A stretch of 64,000 nucleotides of DNA from Citricoccus sp. CH26A (GCF_000224415.1 NZ_AFXQ01000012.1:1-64000); one strand, 5' to 3'; counted from the stretch's first letter, positions 1 through 9,214 are shown. Translations and numbers: made by a program. The notes: generated from the sequence alone by a model not told the origin.

Positions 1-1560
1 CCGGCCGGCGCCGCGGGAGCCCTGACCGGACTGGTGCTGGCCGGAGGCGTCCCGACGGGCCTGGCCCTGGCCGGAGCGGCCCGAGGCCGGGGACTCGGTG
101 CCCGACTGGCCCGCACGCTGGCCGGACGCCTGGCCACCGCGGGTGCGGCCGGCGTCGTTCCCGGCGGTGCGGCCACCCTGGCCGCCGCGACCACGGCCAC
201 CCCGGGAGCCACCGGAACGCTGGCCGGCGGACTGACCGCGACCGCCGCCCTGATGGCCCTGTCCTGACTGCCCGGACTGGGCGGTGGGGGTGGACACCGC
301 GAGCAGCTTCTCCAGCTCGGCCTGCTCCAGGAAGGTCCGCGGGCCGGGGGCCAGCTGGTCCAGCAGGGGCTCGGAGGCGCCGTCGGCGTGGACGGTGGGG
401 GTGATCTTCGCGGCCCGCATCAGGGAGCGGACCTCGTTGCGCTGTTCATGTCCGGCCAGGGTGATCACGGTGCCGGCCTGTCCGGCGCGCGCGGTGCGGC
501 CCGAGCGGTGCAGGTAGGCCTTGTGCTCCGTGGGCGGGTCGGAGTGGATCACCAGGGCCACGTCGTCCACGTGGATGCCGCGGGCGGCGATGTCCGTGGC
601 GACCAGCGTTCCCGCGGTGCCGTTGTGGAAGGCGTCCAGGTTGCGGGTACGGGCGTTCTGGGAGAGGTTGCCGTGCAGTTCCAGGGCGGAGACACCGCGC
701 TGGCGCAGCTGCTTGGCGGCCTTCTTGGCGCCGTACTTGGTGCGGGTGAACACGATGGTCCGGCCCGGGGCGGCACAGAGGTTGGCCAGGGTGGACAGCT
801 TGGCATCCCCGTCCACGGCCACCACGTGGTGGTCCATCCGCGCCACGGGGGAGACCGCGGAGTCGGCCTCGTGGACCACCGGGTTCTTGAGGTACTTCTT
901 GACCAGCACGCCCACCCCGTCGTCCAGGGTGGCGGAGAACAGCATCTTCTGGGCCGGTGCGGGGACCTTGTCCAGGATCTTGCGGACCATCGGCAGGAAG
1001 CCCATGTCCGCCATGTGGTCCGCCTCGTCGATGATGAGGACCTCGACGCCGGACAGGTCCACGTGGCCCTGTCCCATCAGGTCCAGCAGGCGGCCGGGGC
1101 AGGCCACCAGGACGTCGACGCCGCGCTGCAGCGCCTTGACCTGCGGGTTCTGGCCGACGCCACCGAAGATGGTCAGCGAGGACAGGCCGGTGTGCGCGCC
1201 GAGGGGTTCGAAGGACTCCGCGAGCTGGAGGGCCAGCTCGCGGGTGGGGGCCAGCACGAGGGACCGCGGGCGGCGGGCCTGGGCCGGGCGGCCGCCGTCG
1301 AGGCGGGCCGCCAGCGGCAGCAGGAACGCGTAGGACTTGCCGGAACCGGTCCGGCCGCGGCCGAGCACATCCCGGCCGGTGAGGGAGTCCGGCAGCGTGG
1401 CTGCCTGGATGGGGGTGGGGGTGGTGATGCCCTGCGGGGCCAGCGCGGCGGCCAGGCCGGCGGGCAGGCCCAGCTCGGTGAAGCCGCCGGCGGCGGCGTC
1501 CGAGGAGGAGGGCACGGTGGAGGTACCGCCGGTCACGGCGGCATGCTGAAGAGAAGTCAC
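1..1560 (-). CDS. DEAD-box RNA helicase (partial, C-terminus beyond window)
   Basis: ATP-dependent RNA helicase that remodels structured RNA in ribosome assembly or RNA turnover in the cytoplasm. The frame is open from a GTG at 1560 to the left edge, giving 520 visible residues without a stop. Seen in order: Q motif (about 28-52, TPTPIQ), Walker A motif I (GRTGSGKS, about 69-76), DEAD motif II (178-181), SAT motif III (209-211) and motif VI HRSGRTARAG (351-360), so both RecA-like lobes are complete. From about residue 435 the chain becomes a Gly/Gln/Arg/Ser-rich low-complexity tail, as in many actinobacterial family members, where it is thought to bind RNA. An in-frame GTG lies further upstream; the start at 1560 leaves a short N-terminus before the Q motif. 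Which of the several helicase paralogues it is cannot be told. Confidence 0.9.
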   Translation of the reverse strand, partial: MTSLQHAAVTGGTSTVPSSSDAAAGGFTELGLPAGLAAALAPQGITTPTPIQAATLPDSLTGRDVLGRGRTGSGKSYAFLLPLAARLDGGRPAQARRPRSLVLAPTRELALQLAESFEPLGAHTGLSSLTIFGGVGQNPQVKALQRGVDVLVACPGRLLDLMGQGHVDLSGVEVLIIDEADHMADMGFLPMVRKILDKVPAPAQKMLFSATLDDGVGVLVKKYLKNPVVHEADSAVSPVARMDHHVVAVDGDAKLSTLANLCAAPGRTIVFTRTKYGAKKAAKQLRQRGVSALELHGNLSQNARTRNLDAFHNGTAGTLVATDIAARGIHVDDVALVIHSDPPTEHKAYLHRSGRTARAGQAGTVITLAGHEQRNEVRSLMRAAKITPTVHADGASEPLLDQLAPGPRTFLEQAELEKLLAVSTPTAQSGQSGQGHQGGGRGQSAGQRSGGSRGGRGRGGQGGRTAGNDAGRTRGGQASGQRAGQSGTESPASGRSGQGQARRDASGQHQSGQGSRGAGR

Positions 1561-1749
1561 GAAGTTGAGATCCGTCCGGGTGGAAGAAAGACCCGGCCCT
1601 GGCACGGGCGGAGCGGCATGACAGGAGCCACTCATCGCGGTGCTGGCCGGCACCGGGGAGGAAGGCTCCAGCCCGGTTGGCTGTGACCAGTCTACGGCAT
1701 CGCCGCCCGGCCGCCGTCTTCACCCACGTCAGGAGGCCGAAACGACGAA

Positions 1750-1764
1750 CCCCCAGCGCGGGGG
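1750..1764 (-). terminator. C5/G5 hairpin downstream of FMN reductase
   Basis: On the minus strand a CCCCC/GGGGG stem with a five-base loop is followed by TTCGTCGTTT, a T-enriched tail unusual in this GC-rich DNA. It lies about 70 nt past the FMN reductase stop and before the helicase gene, so it probably ends the reductase transcript. The rest of 1561-1831 shows no gene. Confidence 0.5.
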
Positions 1765-1831
1765 AGCGGCCGGGGGTCCGGGGAACGAGAGCACCCTGGG
1801 TGAGGGGTCCCGGGTGAGACGGTGCGTGGGA

Positions 1832-2386
1832 TCAGGCGGAGACGCGGGCGTTGGCGTCCACGTGGGCGACCAGCGCGTCGACGAAGCCCTGCAGGATCGG
1901 CAGGAGGGTCTCGTCCTGGATCTCACCGGTCTCGGCGATGGCACCCTCGCGGGCCTGGATGAAGGACTCCGGCTGGCCCATCGTCTTCATGTCCAGGTGG
2001 GCCAGGATGTTGCGCAGGTGCTGCTGGGCCATCGCGGTCCCGGTGCCACCGGGGGAGGTGCCGATCACGGCGGCGGGCACGCCGCCCCACACAGCCTGGC
2101 CCCACGGGCGGGCGCCCCACTCGATGGCGTTCTTCAGTGCGGCCGGGATGGAGCGGGAGTACTCCGGGGTGACGAACAGGATGGCGTCGGCACCGGAGAC
2201 GGTCTCCTTGAAGTCCAGGGCCGCGGCCGGGTAGTCGGCGTCGAAGTCCCAGTTGTACAGCGGAAGGTCGCCGATGCCGATCTCGAAGAACTCCACGCCC
2301 TCCGGGGCCAGGGTGCTCAGGGCCCTGGCCAGGCGACGGTTGATGGAGTTCTGGGCCAGGGAGCCGACGATGTAGCCGATGCGCAT
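1832..2386 (-). CDS. NADPH-dependent FMN reductase family protein
   Basis: Flavodoxin-fold oxidoreductase (184 residues, normal for the family) that uses NAD(P)H and FMN to reduce quinones, azo dyes or chromate-like acceptors in the cytoplasm. The FMN phosphate loop GSLAQNSINRRLA is at residues 8-20 and the family signature PEYSRSIP at 74-81 followed by LKNAIEW at 84-90. The start ATG follows a GGAAGGAC-type ribosome binding site. A near-perfect 32-bp inverted repeat lies 31-62 nt upstream, suggesting repression by a MarR- or TetR-like regulator responding to quinones or oxidants, but no regulator gene is adjacent. The exact substrate cannot be assigned; a ChrR/YieF-like quinone reductase is the best description. 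Confidence 0.85.
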   Translation of the reverse strand: MRIGYIVGSLAQNSINRRLARALSTLAPEGVEFFEIGIGDLPLYNWDFDADYPAAALDFKETVSGADAILFVTPEYSRSIPAALKNAIEWGARPWGQAVWGGVPAAVIGTSPGGTGTAMAQQHLRNILAHLDMKTMGQPESFIQAREGAIAETGEIQDETLLPILQGFVDALVAHVDANARVSA

Positions 2387-2416
2387 GGGGTGTCCTTCCA
2401 GACGGTCGAGGCAATG

Positions 2417-2448
2417 GATCGAGTCATTGAAATTTCAACGACTCGATC
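2417..2448. promoter_or_regulatory. 32-bp near-perfect inverted repeat (candidate operator)
   Basis: Two 16-bp arms (left arm GATCGAGTCATTGAAA) meet with no spacer around TTGAAATTTCAA; only one position (A at 2426) breaks the symmetry. It is AT-rich in a GC-rich neighbourhood, sits between the rmuC stop and the FMN reductase start, and has no T tract, so it resembles a dimeric repressor operator more than a terminator. The binding protein is unknown. Confidence 0.7.
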
Positions 2449-2472
2449 ATGCCAACCAGCCCTCGCGCCGGA

Positions 2473-3786
2473 CTATTCCGGCCGCGTCCCCGTCGCGGTG
2501 GTGATGTCCCTCACGGCGCCGTACCCGGTGGCGGCACTCGCGTCCGCGCCGGAGGCGTGGTCCGCCAGGAAGTCCTCGTCCAGGAGCTCGGCCGCCGAGA
2601 GCACCCGGGGCGTGGCCTCGACCGGCTTCAGCGGCGCCGGCCCCTCGCCCAGGGTGGGGTCCAGGTCACCGATCCGGCGGGCGGAGGGCAGCACCCGGGA
2701 CTCCAGCGTGCCGACCATCGCGTTGTACTTCTCCACCGCGGAGCGCAGCGAGCCGCCGAGCTTGGACACGTGCCCGCCCAGGGTGCCGAGGCGCTGGTAC
2801 AGCTGCCGGGAGGCCTCGAACAGGGATCGGGCGTTCTCGGTCAGGGTCTCCTGCCGCCAGGCGTAGGCCACGGACTTCAGCGCCGCCAGCAGGGACACCG
2901 GTGCCACCAGGGCGACGTTGCGTGAGAACGCGTGGTCCAGCAGTGCCGGATCGGCCTCGAGGGCGGAGGCCAGGAAGGACTCCGCGGGCAGGAAGCACAC
3001 CACCAGTTCGGGAGAGTGCTCCAGTCCCTGCCAGTACTCCTTGGCGGACAGGGCATCCACGTGGGCCCGCACGGCCCGGGCGTGGGACCGCTGCAGGTCC
3101 CGGCGCCGTCCGGCGGCCTCCGCCGACGGATCACCGGCCAGCTCCTCGGCCTCCAGGACCGCGGCGAGCGGGGCCTTGGCGTCGATGGCCAGAGACTTGC
3201 CCCCGGGCAGCCGCACGACCAGGTCCGGGCGGAGCACCTGGTCCTCGTCCCCGCGCAGCACCTGCTGCTCGGCGAAGTCGGTGTGGGCCAGCATGCCGGC
3301 GGCCTCCACCACCCGGCGCAGCTGGACCTCGCCCCAGTGCCCGCGGGCCGACGTGGACTTCAGGGTGGCCACGAGCGACCTGGTGTTCACCAGCAGGGCC
3401 GTGTCCGTCTCGGCGGCGGTCTTGAGCTGCTCGGAGAGCTGGCCGTACTGCTCCACACGGTCCCGCTCCAGCATGCCGACCTGCCGCTGCAGTGTCTCCA
3501 GCCGCTGGCCGACCGGGGCCAGGGCGGTGAGGACCCTCGACTCGACCTCGGCCCGGTCCCGGTCCGCCGTGCGCTCGGCGGTGAGCACCCGGCTCTCGGC
3601 CTCCGCCGCGGCGAGCGCCGCCTGGACCTCGGCGAGCTCGCCGCGCAGGTGCTCGGACTCCTCCCGGTACGCCTGTGCCCCGTCCCGTCCGTGGCGGGTC
3701 GTGAACCAGGCGCCGAACACGGCGCCCACCACCAGCCCGGCCACCACGCAGACGAGCGCCACCACCAACACCACAGAAGTCTCCAT
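2473..3786 (-). CDS. rmuC: DNA recombination protein RmuC homologue
   Basis: RmuC proteins limit inversion and rearrangement at short inverted repeats and carry a PD-(D/E)XK-like nuclease domain. The 437-residue protein begins with one membrane segment (about residues 4-26), then a long Ala/Glu/Arg-rich coiled coil (about 38-140), then the RmuC domain beginning near the GHWGEVQLRRVVEAAGM motif and ending with a proline-rich tail. This order and length fit the family. The ATG at 3786 places the membrane helix right at the N-terminus. It is flanked by unrelated genes and probably transcribed alone. Confidence 0.9.
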   Translation of the reverse strand: METSVVLVVALVCVVAGLVVGAVFGAWFTTRHGRDGAQAYREESEHLRGELAEVQAALAAAEAESRVLTAERTADRDRAEVESRVLTALAPVGQRLETLQRQVGMLERDRVEQYGQLSEQLKTAAETDTALLVNTRSLVATLKSTSARGHWGEVQLRRVVEAAGMLAHTDFAEQQVLRGDEDQVLRPDLVVRLPGGKSLAIDAKAPLAAVLEAEELAGDPSAEAAGRRRDLQRSHARAVRAHVDALSAKEYWQGLEHSPELVVCFLPAESFLASALEADPALLDHAFSRNVALVAPVSLLAALKSVAYAWRQETLTENARSLFEASRQLYQRLGTLGGHVSKLGGSLRSAVEKYNAMVGTLESRVLPSARRIGDLDPTLGEGPAPLKPVEATPRVLSAAELLDEDFLADHASGADASAATGYGAVRDITTATGTRPE

Positions 3787-3881
3787 GTCCCCACCGTGCC
3801 AGAGGCGGTGGACAGGTTAGGTGAGCATCGCCGTCGTGACGGCGTACCGGGTCCGCCCACCGGGTGGTCCGCCCGGGCGCC

Positions 3882-4634
3882 TCAGGCCCCCAGCAACTGG
3901 ACGGCGCCGCGCACCAGCGTGCCGGCGGCCCCCAGGACGACGACGCCCACGGCGAGCCGACGGGCCCCTGTCGTGGAGAAGCGGCGCGACAGCGCGCCGC
4001 CCAGGAGCACGCCGACTGGCACGGCGGCCATGACGGCGAGCATGAGGGGCCAGGAGGACAGGTCCGCGTCCGGGACGGACCCGAGCAGGGCCTTGACGAT
4101 GATGGAGACCAGGCCGAGGGTCAGGAAGATCGGCTGCAGCGTCGCGGCGAACCCGCGCTGGCCCCACGCCGTCACCCGTGCGTACGCCAGGAACGCCGGC
4201 GAGGCGACGCCGACGGCGGTGTTGAGGAAGCCGCCCAGGACGCCTGCGGCCAGCCCGGCCGGACGCGCCGGGACCTCGGGCAGCCGGGGGATCAGGGTCG
4301 TGCCGCCCACCGAGACGAGCAGGACCGCCCCCATGATCAGCTCCAGCCAGCCCGGTCCCGCCTCGCGCACCAGCACCGCCGCGGGCACCGCACCCAGGAC
4401 GACGACGGGGGCGATGCGCGCGTACCGCCTCCAGTCGACCTCGGAGCGGACGGCCAGGGTCATCAGCGCCGCCGAGACGACCGCGGTGGCATTGGTGAGC
4501 AGCACGCCCTGGGCCGGCCCGATGAGCAGGACCAGTGCCGGGGAGACGACGAGCCCCACGCCCATCCCGCTCGTGCGCTGCAGCACGCAGCCCAGCAGGA
4601 CGGCGGCGACGGCGAGCACGATCCCGAACTCCAT
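3882..4634 (-). CDS. TauE/SafE family (DUF81) membrane exporter
   Basis: A 250-residue polytopic membrane protein of the TauE/SafE family, whose members move sulfite, sulfoacetate or other small organic anions. About eight hydrophobic segments are visible, with the family's N-terminal repeat (start, then VLAVAAVLLGCVLQRTSGMG). The ATG at 4634 is chosen because it precedes the first membrane helix directly; an ATG further upstream would add 55 polar residues unlike the family. It is divergent from the DASS transporter gene, and the shared 154-bp region holds two inverted repeats, so the two anion transporters may be co-regulated. Substrate unknown. Confidence 0.8.
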   Translation of the reverse strand: MEFGIVLAVAAVLLGCVLQRTSGMGVGLVVSPALVLLIGPAQGVLLTNATAVVSAALMTLAVRSEVDWRRYARIAPVVVLGAVPAAVLVREAGPGWLELIMGAVLLVSVGGTTLIPRLPEVPARPAGLAAGVLGGFLNTAVGVASPAFLAYARVTAWGQRGFAATLQPIFLTLGLVSIIVKALLGSVPDADLSSWPLMLAVMAAVPVGVLLGGALSRRFSTTGARRLAVGVVVLGAAGTLVRGAVQLLGA

Positions 4635-4712
4635 CGGCACGCGTCCACCCGTCCCCTCGGCCCGCCCGGGCTCCCTCGTCCGACCCCCGCCACGCCGTTG
4701 CCGGCCGCCGGG

Positions 4713-4754
4713 CGGGCCATCGGCATGGCCCGGATCACACGTTAGTGTGTCCGG
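4713..4754. promoter_or_regulatory. two adjacent inverted repeats and -10 box in divergent TauE/DASS promoter region
   Basis: A perfect repeat CGGGCCAT-CGGC-ATGGCCCG occupies 4713-4732. Overlapping its end, 4730-4754 is an imperfect repeat (CCGGATCACAC, GTTA, GTGTGTCCGG, one bulged T). TAGTGT at 4743-4748 is a plausible -10 box for the DASS gene, giving a leader of about 34 nt with a ribosome binding site at 4771-4779. An operator over the -10 would let a repressor shut off the transporter. The regulator is not in the window. Confidence 0.5.
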
Positions 4755-4788
4755 ACAGCACACCGGGACGAGGAGAGGGCATCGCACC

Positions 4789-6390
4789 ATGTCGAACACG
4801 ACGGGGCAGCAGGACGGCCGGGCCGGGCAGGCTCCTGTCGGGGACGACGGCGGCCGGGAGGTCGACCAGAAGTCACCGGGTGAGCGGGCGCCGGCGGAGG
4901 CGCGGAGCCTGAACCTGCGGCGGTGGATCGGCCTCGCGGCGGGCCTGGTGCTGGCCGGGATCGTCTTCCTCGCCCTCCCGCAGGACCTGGCCTACAACGC
5001 CCGACTCACCGCGGCCGTCGCCGTCCTGATGGCCGTGTGGTGGATGACCGAGGCGATCCCGATCCCGGCCACCGCCCTGGTCCCGCTCATCGCCTTCCCC
5101 ACCCTGGGGCAGGACATCGGCGTCGACGACGTGGGCGCCTCCTACGGGAACAACATCATCTTCCTGTTCATGGGCGGGTTCATCATCGCCCTGGCCATGC
5201 AACGGTGGAACCTGCACCGCCGGATCGCGCTCGTGACCGTCCGGGCGATGGGCACCAAGCCCGGCGGCGTGGTGGCCGGGTTCATGATCGCCACGGGCTT
5301 CCTGTCCATGTGGGTGTCCAACACCGCCACGGCAGTGATGATGATCCCCATCGGCGTCTCCGTCCTGACCCTCGTGGTGGCGAAGGACTCCTCCAACCCG
5401 GTGGAGGCGGGATCGGACCCGGCGTCCACGGAGGTCAAGGACGCCGTGATCGCCTCGAACTTCGGCACCGCCCTGATGCTCGGGATCGCCTACGCGGCCT
5501 CCGTGGGGTCCCTCGGGACGTTGATCGGCACCCCGCCCAACGCGCTGCTGGCCGGTTACATGGCCCAGGCCCACGGGGTGGAGATCGGCTTCGGGCAGTG
5601 GATGCTCGTGGGTGTCCCGCTGTCCCTGGTGATGATGGTGATCGTCTGGTTCCTGCTGACGCGGGTGCTGTTCAAGGCCGAGATCACCGAGATCCCGGGC
5701 GGCCGGGAACTGATCACGGACGAGCTGTCCAAGCTGGGCCGCATGTCCTCCGGGGAGATCCGTGTCCTGGTGGTCTTCGTCCTGGCGGCGGCGTCCTGGA
5801 TCATCGTCCCGCTGGCCTTCGACGGGCTCATCAGCGACGCGGGCATCGCCCTGCTCGCCGCACTGCTGCTGTTCCTGCTGCCGGCCGGGGCCGCCCGGGG
5901 CGTGCGGTTGCTGGACTGGGAGTCCGCCGTCAGGCTGCCGTGGGGCGTGCTGCTGCTGTTCGGCGGTGGCCTGGCGCTCTCGGCGCAGTTCAGCGCCTCC
6001 GGCCTGGCCGACTGGATCGGCGAGCAGGTCTCCGGCCTCGGCGGACTCCCGGTGTGGCTGCTCGTGGCCGTGATGGCCACGGCCATCCTGTTCCTGACGG
6101 AGATCACCTCGAACACCGCCACCGCCGCCACGTTCCTGCCCGTCGCCGGAGGCGTCGCCGTCGGCGTGGGGGTCGACCCGCTGCTGCTGTGCATCCCCGT
6201 GGCCCTGGCCGCCACGTGCGCCTTCATGCTGCCGGTGGCCACCCCGCCCAACGCCATCGCCTTCGGCTCCGGGTACGTGACGATCGGGCAGATGATCAAG
6301 GGCGGCCTGTACCTGAACCTCATTGGCATGGTCCTCATCACCCTGACCACGCTCACCCTCGGGGTGTGGGCCTTCGGGCTCGTGTTCTGA
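4789..6390 (+). CDS. DASS (SLC13) family sodium/anion symporter
   Basis: Inner-membrane secondary transporter of the divalent anion:sodium symporter family, importing dicarboxylates, citrate, sulfate or phosphate with Na+. The 533-residue protein has a polar N-terminal tail of about 45 residues followed by 11 or more hydrophobic segments. Both diagnostic SNT repeats are visible (SNTATAVMM near residue 176 and SNTATAATF near 441), plus GTPPNALL and ATPPNAIAF loops that bind the substrate carboxylates in this family. The ATG at 4789 follows AGGAGAGGG at 4771-4779. It reads away from the TauE gene through a region with two inverted repeats. TCA-cycle dicarboxylate uptake is the likeliest role, by family only. 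Confidence 0.88.
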   Translation: MSNTTGQQDGRAGQAPVGDDGGREVDQKSPGERAPAEARSLNLRRWIGLAAGLVLAGIVFLALPQDLAYNARLTAAVAVLMAVWWMTEAIPIPATALVPLIAFPTLGQDIGVDDVGASYGNNIIFLFMGGFIIALAMQRWNLHRRIALVTVRAMGTKPGGVVAGFMIATGFLSMWVSNTATAVMMIPIGVSVLTLVVAKDSSNPVEAGSDPASTEVKDAVIASNFGTALMLGIAYAASVGSLGTLIGTPPNALLAGYMAQAHGVEIGFGQWMLVGVPLSLVMMVIVWFLLTRVLFKAEITEIPGGRELITDELSKLGRMSSGEIRVLVVFVLAAASWIIVPLAFDGLISDAGIALLAALLLFLLPAGAARGVRLLDWESAVRLPWGVLLLFGGGLALSAQFSASGLADWIGEQVSGLGGLPVWLLVAVMATAILFLTEITSNTATAATFLPVAGGVAVGVGVDPLLLCIPVALAATCAFMLPVATPPNAIAFGSGYVTIGQMIKGGLYLNLIGMVLITLTTLTLGVWAFGLVF

Positions 6391-6446
6391 CGCTTCGGGG
6401 GTCCTGACGGGTGTGAGCGCCACGGCCGCCCCGCCCGCGGGACGGG

Positions 6447-7142
6447 CTACAGCCAGCCGTTGTCCCGCGCGGACAGCGCCGCCTCGGTGCGGTTGGCGGT
6501 GTGGGTCTTGCCGATCGCGGCGGACAGGTGGTTGCGCACGGTGCCGGGGGAGAGGAACAGCGCCGCGGCGATCTGCCGCACGCTCGAGCCGTCCAACGCG
6601 GCCCGCAGCACCTCGCGCTCGCGCTCGGTCAGCGGGTTCGTCCCGGACACCAGTGTCTCCTCGGCCAGGGACGGGTCGACCACGCGCCGGCCCGCGTGGA
6701 CGGCCCGCACCGCCTCGGCCAGTTGGTCCGCGGGGGTGTCCTTGACCACGAAACCGCTCGCCCCGGCCTCCAGGGCCCGGCGCAGGTACCCGGGCCGGCC
6801 GAAGGTTGTGACGATCAGCGAACGGCAGCCCGTCCCGCCGGCCGCGATCGCCCGCGCCGCCTCGATCCCGTCCAGTCCGGGCATGTCGATGTCAAGCAGG
6901 GCCACGTCGATCCGCTGCTGGGCCACGGTGGCGGCCAGCGTGGAGCCGTCACCGGCCTGGGCCACCACCTCGAGGTCGGCCTCCATGGACAGCAGCGCGG
7001 CCAGCGCCCCGCGGACCAGGGCCTGGTCGTCGGCCAGTAACAGCCGGATCGTCCCGACGCCGGCCCCGTCGGTCCCCCTCGGGGGTCCGCCGCCCTTACC
7101 GGTCACGGGCCCGGGCCCCGCCCCGGTATCAGCACTGGTCAC
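6447..7142 (-). CDS. NarL/LuxR-family response regulator
   Basis: DNA-binding response regulator of 231 residues. After a Gly/Pro-rich 31-residue N-terminus the receiver domain shows the acidic pair ADD (37-39), the phosphoacceptor Asp at about 84 (LLDIDMPGLDG) and the conserved Lys in VVKDTP; a GerE/LuxR helix-turn-helix fills the C-terminus (LTEREREVLRAALDG). The GTG at 7142 overlaps the kinase stop (GTGA), indicating coupled translation with its cognate kinase. It is the last gene of an ATPase-permease-kinase-regulator operon and probably autoregulates it through the repeat at 10275-10290. No nearer start codon is available, so the unusual N-terminus may be real. Confidence 0.88.
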   Translation of the reverse strand: MTSADTGAGPGPVTGKGGGPPRGTDGAGVGTIRLLLADDQALVRGALAALLSMEADLEVVAQAGDGSTLAATVAQQRIDVALLDIDMPGLDGIEAARAIAAGGTGCRSLIVTTFGRPGYLRRALEAGASGFVVKDTPADQLAEAVRAVHAGRRVVDPSLAEETLVSGTNPLTEREREVLRAALDGSSVRQIAAALFLSPGTVRNHLSAAIGKTHTANRTEAALSARDNGWL

Positions 7143-8368
7143 AGGTGGACCTCCAGGGTCGTCCCGGGCCGGTCCCGGCCCGGATCCGTCTCGCTCAGCG
7201 TCAGGGTGCCACCCGCCTGGGCGACGCGATGACTCATCCCGCGCAGGCCGTGACCCGGGGAGGCCACCGCCGTCGGGCCCTGGGAGAGCCCGCTGGCACC
7301 GCCGGGACGATGTGACGGTGTACCCAGGCCCACGCCGTCGTCGGCGACCGTGAGCCGGTCCGCGGTGATGCTGACCGTGCAGCGCCCGGCACCCGAGTGG
7401 CGGATGACGTTGGTGACGGCCTCGCGCAGGCACCAGGCGAACAGCTCCCGGTGGTCCGCGGGCAGGCCGGACACGGAGGCGGCATCGGGCAACCGGGCCG
7501 GGATGCCGGCGGCGTCGAAGGCGGTGCGTGCCGCGGCGAGTTGGGCGCCCAGGTCCGGGGTGTGCAGGCCGCCCACGGCGTGGCGGACCTCGGCCAGTGA
7601 CCTGCGGGACAGTCCCAGGACCTCGTCGAGTTCGGTCTTGGCCCGCTCCGGGTCGGCGTCCAGCAGCCTGCGGGCCAGCTCCGTCTTGAGCGTGATGACC
7701 GTCAGGGAATGCCCCAGCACGTCGTGGACGTCGCGGCCCACCTGCTCGCGTTGACGGGACAGGGCCAGCGCCTGCTGCAGTGCCTGGGTGCGGGCCTCGC
7801 GTTCCTGGGCGAAGCGCATGGTGACGATGATGACCAAGGTCAGTGCCAGGGGCGCGATCAACCAGAAGGAATCCTCGGGGCCGGCGAACCACAGGGCCGC
7901 CGTCACGCTGACCGCGGTAATGGCCAGGGCGGCCGGGATGCCGACCCGCATGGGGTGCGGGAAGACCCAGACCGCCAGGACGAAGGGCAGGCAGTTCAAG
8001 GCCGTGAGGCCGGCCGCGGGCAACGAGGCGACCACGCACAGGACCAGGGCCACGGTGACGCCCAGGGTGTTGGCCCACAGTGACAGGGCCCGGACCGGCC
8101 AGGGGTACAGGAAACTGCCGAGGTAGATGACCACGAAGACCGCCAGGGCGGCCATGCCGAGCACCTTCAGTTCCGGGGCGGCGGAACCGCTGAGGATGGA
8201 GAACGCCGGGATGGCCAGGAAGACGAGCCAGACGCCGGAGAAGATCAGCACCTGAACGCGCTCCCCGTCCGGAAGCGGCGCGGCGGGCCACTCGTGGAGG
8301 GGTTCCCGCACTGCGGCTGGTGTTCCCGTGACGGTCAGTGGCGGGTCGTCGGCCACTACGGCAGCCAC
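7139..8368 (-). CDS. DesK-type sensor histidine kinase
   Basis: Membrane sensor kinase, 409 residues. Several hydrophobic segments (about residues 40-190) form the sensor, followed by a HisKA_3 dimerisation domain with the phosphorylated His at 215 (RDVHDVLGHS) and a HATPase_c domain with N box REAVTNVIRH and G boxes ADDGVGLG and GHGLRGM. This architecture is that of kinases sensing membrane state or membrane-active compounds. The ATG at 8368 lies 4 nt past the permease stop, and the stop overlaps the response-regulator start. The operon resembles the Bacillus linearmycin-resistance type, in which the exporter and its two-component system are encoded together; the inducer here is unknown. Confidence 0.88.
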   Translation of the reverse strand: MAAVVADDPPLTVTGTPAAVREPLHEWPAAPLPDGERVQVLIFSGVWLVFLAIPAFSILSGSAAPELKVLGMAALAVFVVIYLGSFLYPWPVRALSLWANTLGVTVALVLCVVASLPAAGLTALNCLPFVLAVWVFPHPMRVGIPAALAITAVSVTAALWFAGPEDSFWLIAPLALTLVIIVTMRFAQEREARTQALQQALALSRQREQVGRDVHDVLGHSLTVITLKTELARRLLDADPERAKTELDEVLGLSRRSLAEVRHAVGGLHTPDLGAQLAAARTAFDAAGIPARLPDAASVSGLPADHRELFAWCLREAVTNVIRHSGAGRCTVSITADRLTVADDGVGLGTPSHRPGGASGLSQGPTAVASPGHGLRGMSHRVAQAGGTLTLSETDPGRDRPGTTLEVHL

Positions 8369-8372
8369 CGGT

Positions 8373-9214
8373 TCAGGCCCGCCGGGTCGAGCGGCGGGAG
8401 GCCACCCGGCAGATCGCGGCGAAGATGACGGTCCATGCCACTACGTTTAGCACGATCGCCCACAGGGGGTCGCTGACGTCCGTCTCACCCGAGACGGAGA
8501 TGACGGTCCCCTCCAGTTGCGGCCAGCGGGTCAGCGCCGTGATGCCGTACACCGGCGTGAACCGGGCGATGTCCAACAGCGTGCCGGTCAGCGGGATGAA
8601 GAGGTTGCCGAAGAACGCCAGGACCACGAGCAGTCCCGAGGCCGCGGAGACGGCCGCCTCGGAGCGGAACAGCAGGGCGGCGCCCAGGCCGTAGAGCGCG
8701 AACGGGATGGAACCGAGCAGGGCCAGCCCGCCAGAGGCGAACCACATCCACGGCTGGTCGAAGGCGGCACCGGTGAGTGCGCCGGCGGTGAAGACCACGA
8801 TGATCGGCAGCACGGCCATGCCCAGGGCCACCAGCACCTTGCCCGTCATGTACCCGGATCCGGTCAGGCCGGTGAGGCCGAGCTGGCGGCCCCAACCCTG
8901 CTGGCGCTCCAGGGCGGCGGAGCCGGCGATGGCGCTGGTGGCCATGGTGGCCCCGTACACGGTCATGGCGGTCATGTTGTAGGCGGAGACGGTCCCGTGG
9001 CCGACCGGGGACCCGCTGTAGCTGGCCAGCGCTCCGAACATCAGGTACAGCACGGTGGGCAGCACCACGATGAAAAACGTTGACTCGATCATCCGGACGT
9101 TGCGAAGGTACTCCCAGGCGGCGAAGGAGGCGACGATCCGCGCCGGGGACTTCTGGCGGCCCGGGAGCCGCGGCGCAGGGCCGTCTAGGGTGGTGGGGGA
9201 TGGATCGGTGGTGG

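Noticed and set aside
446-1723. 425-codon minus-strand ORF rich in Arg/Pro/Gly
   Set aside because: It is a shadow of the DEAD-box helicase, whose real frame is open to the window edge and shows all helicase motifs.
2932-4788. Long plus-strand open frame running into the DASS transporter
   Set aside because: It is antisense to rmuC and the TauE gene and has no recognisable protein; the transporter starts at 4789 behind a clear ribosome binding site.
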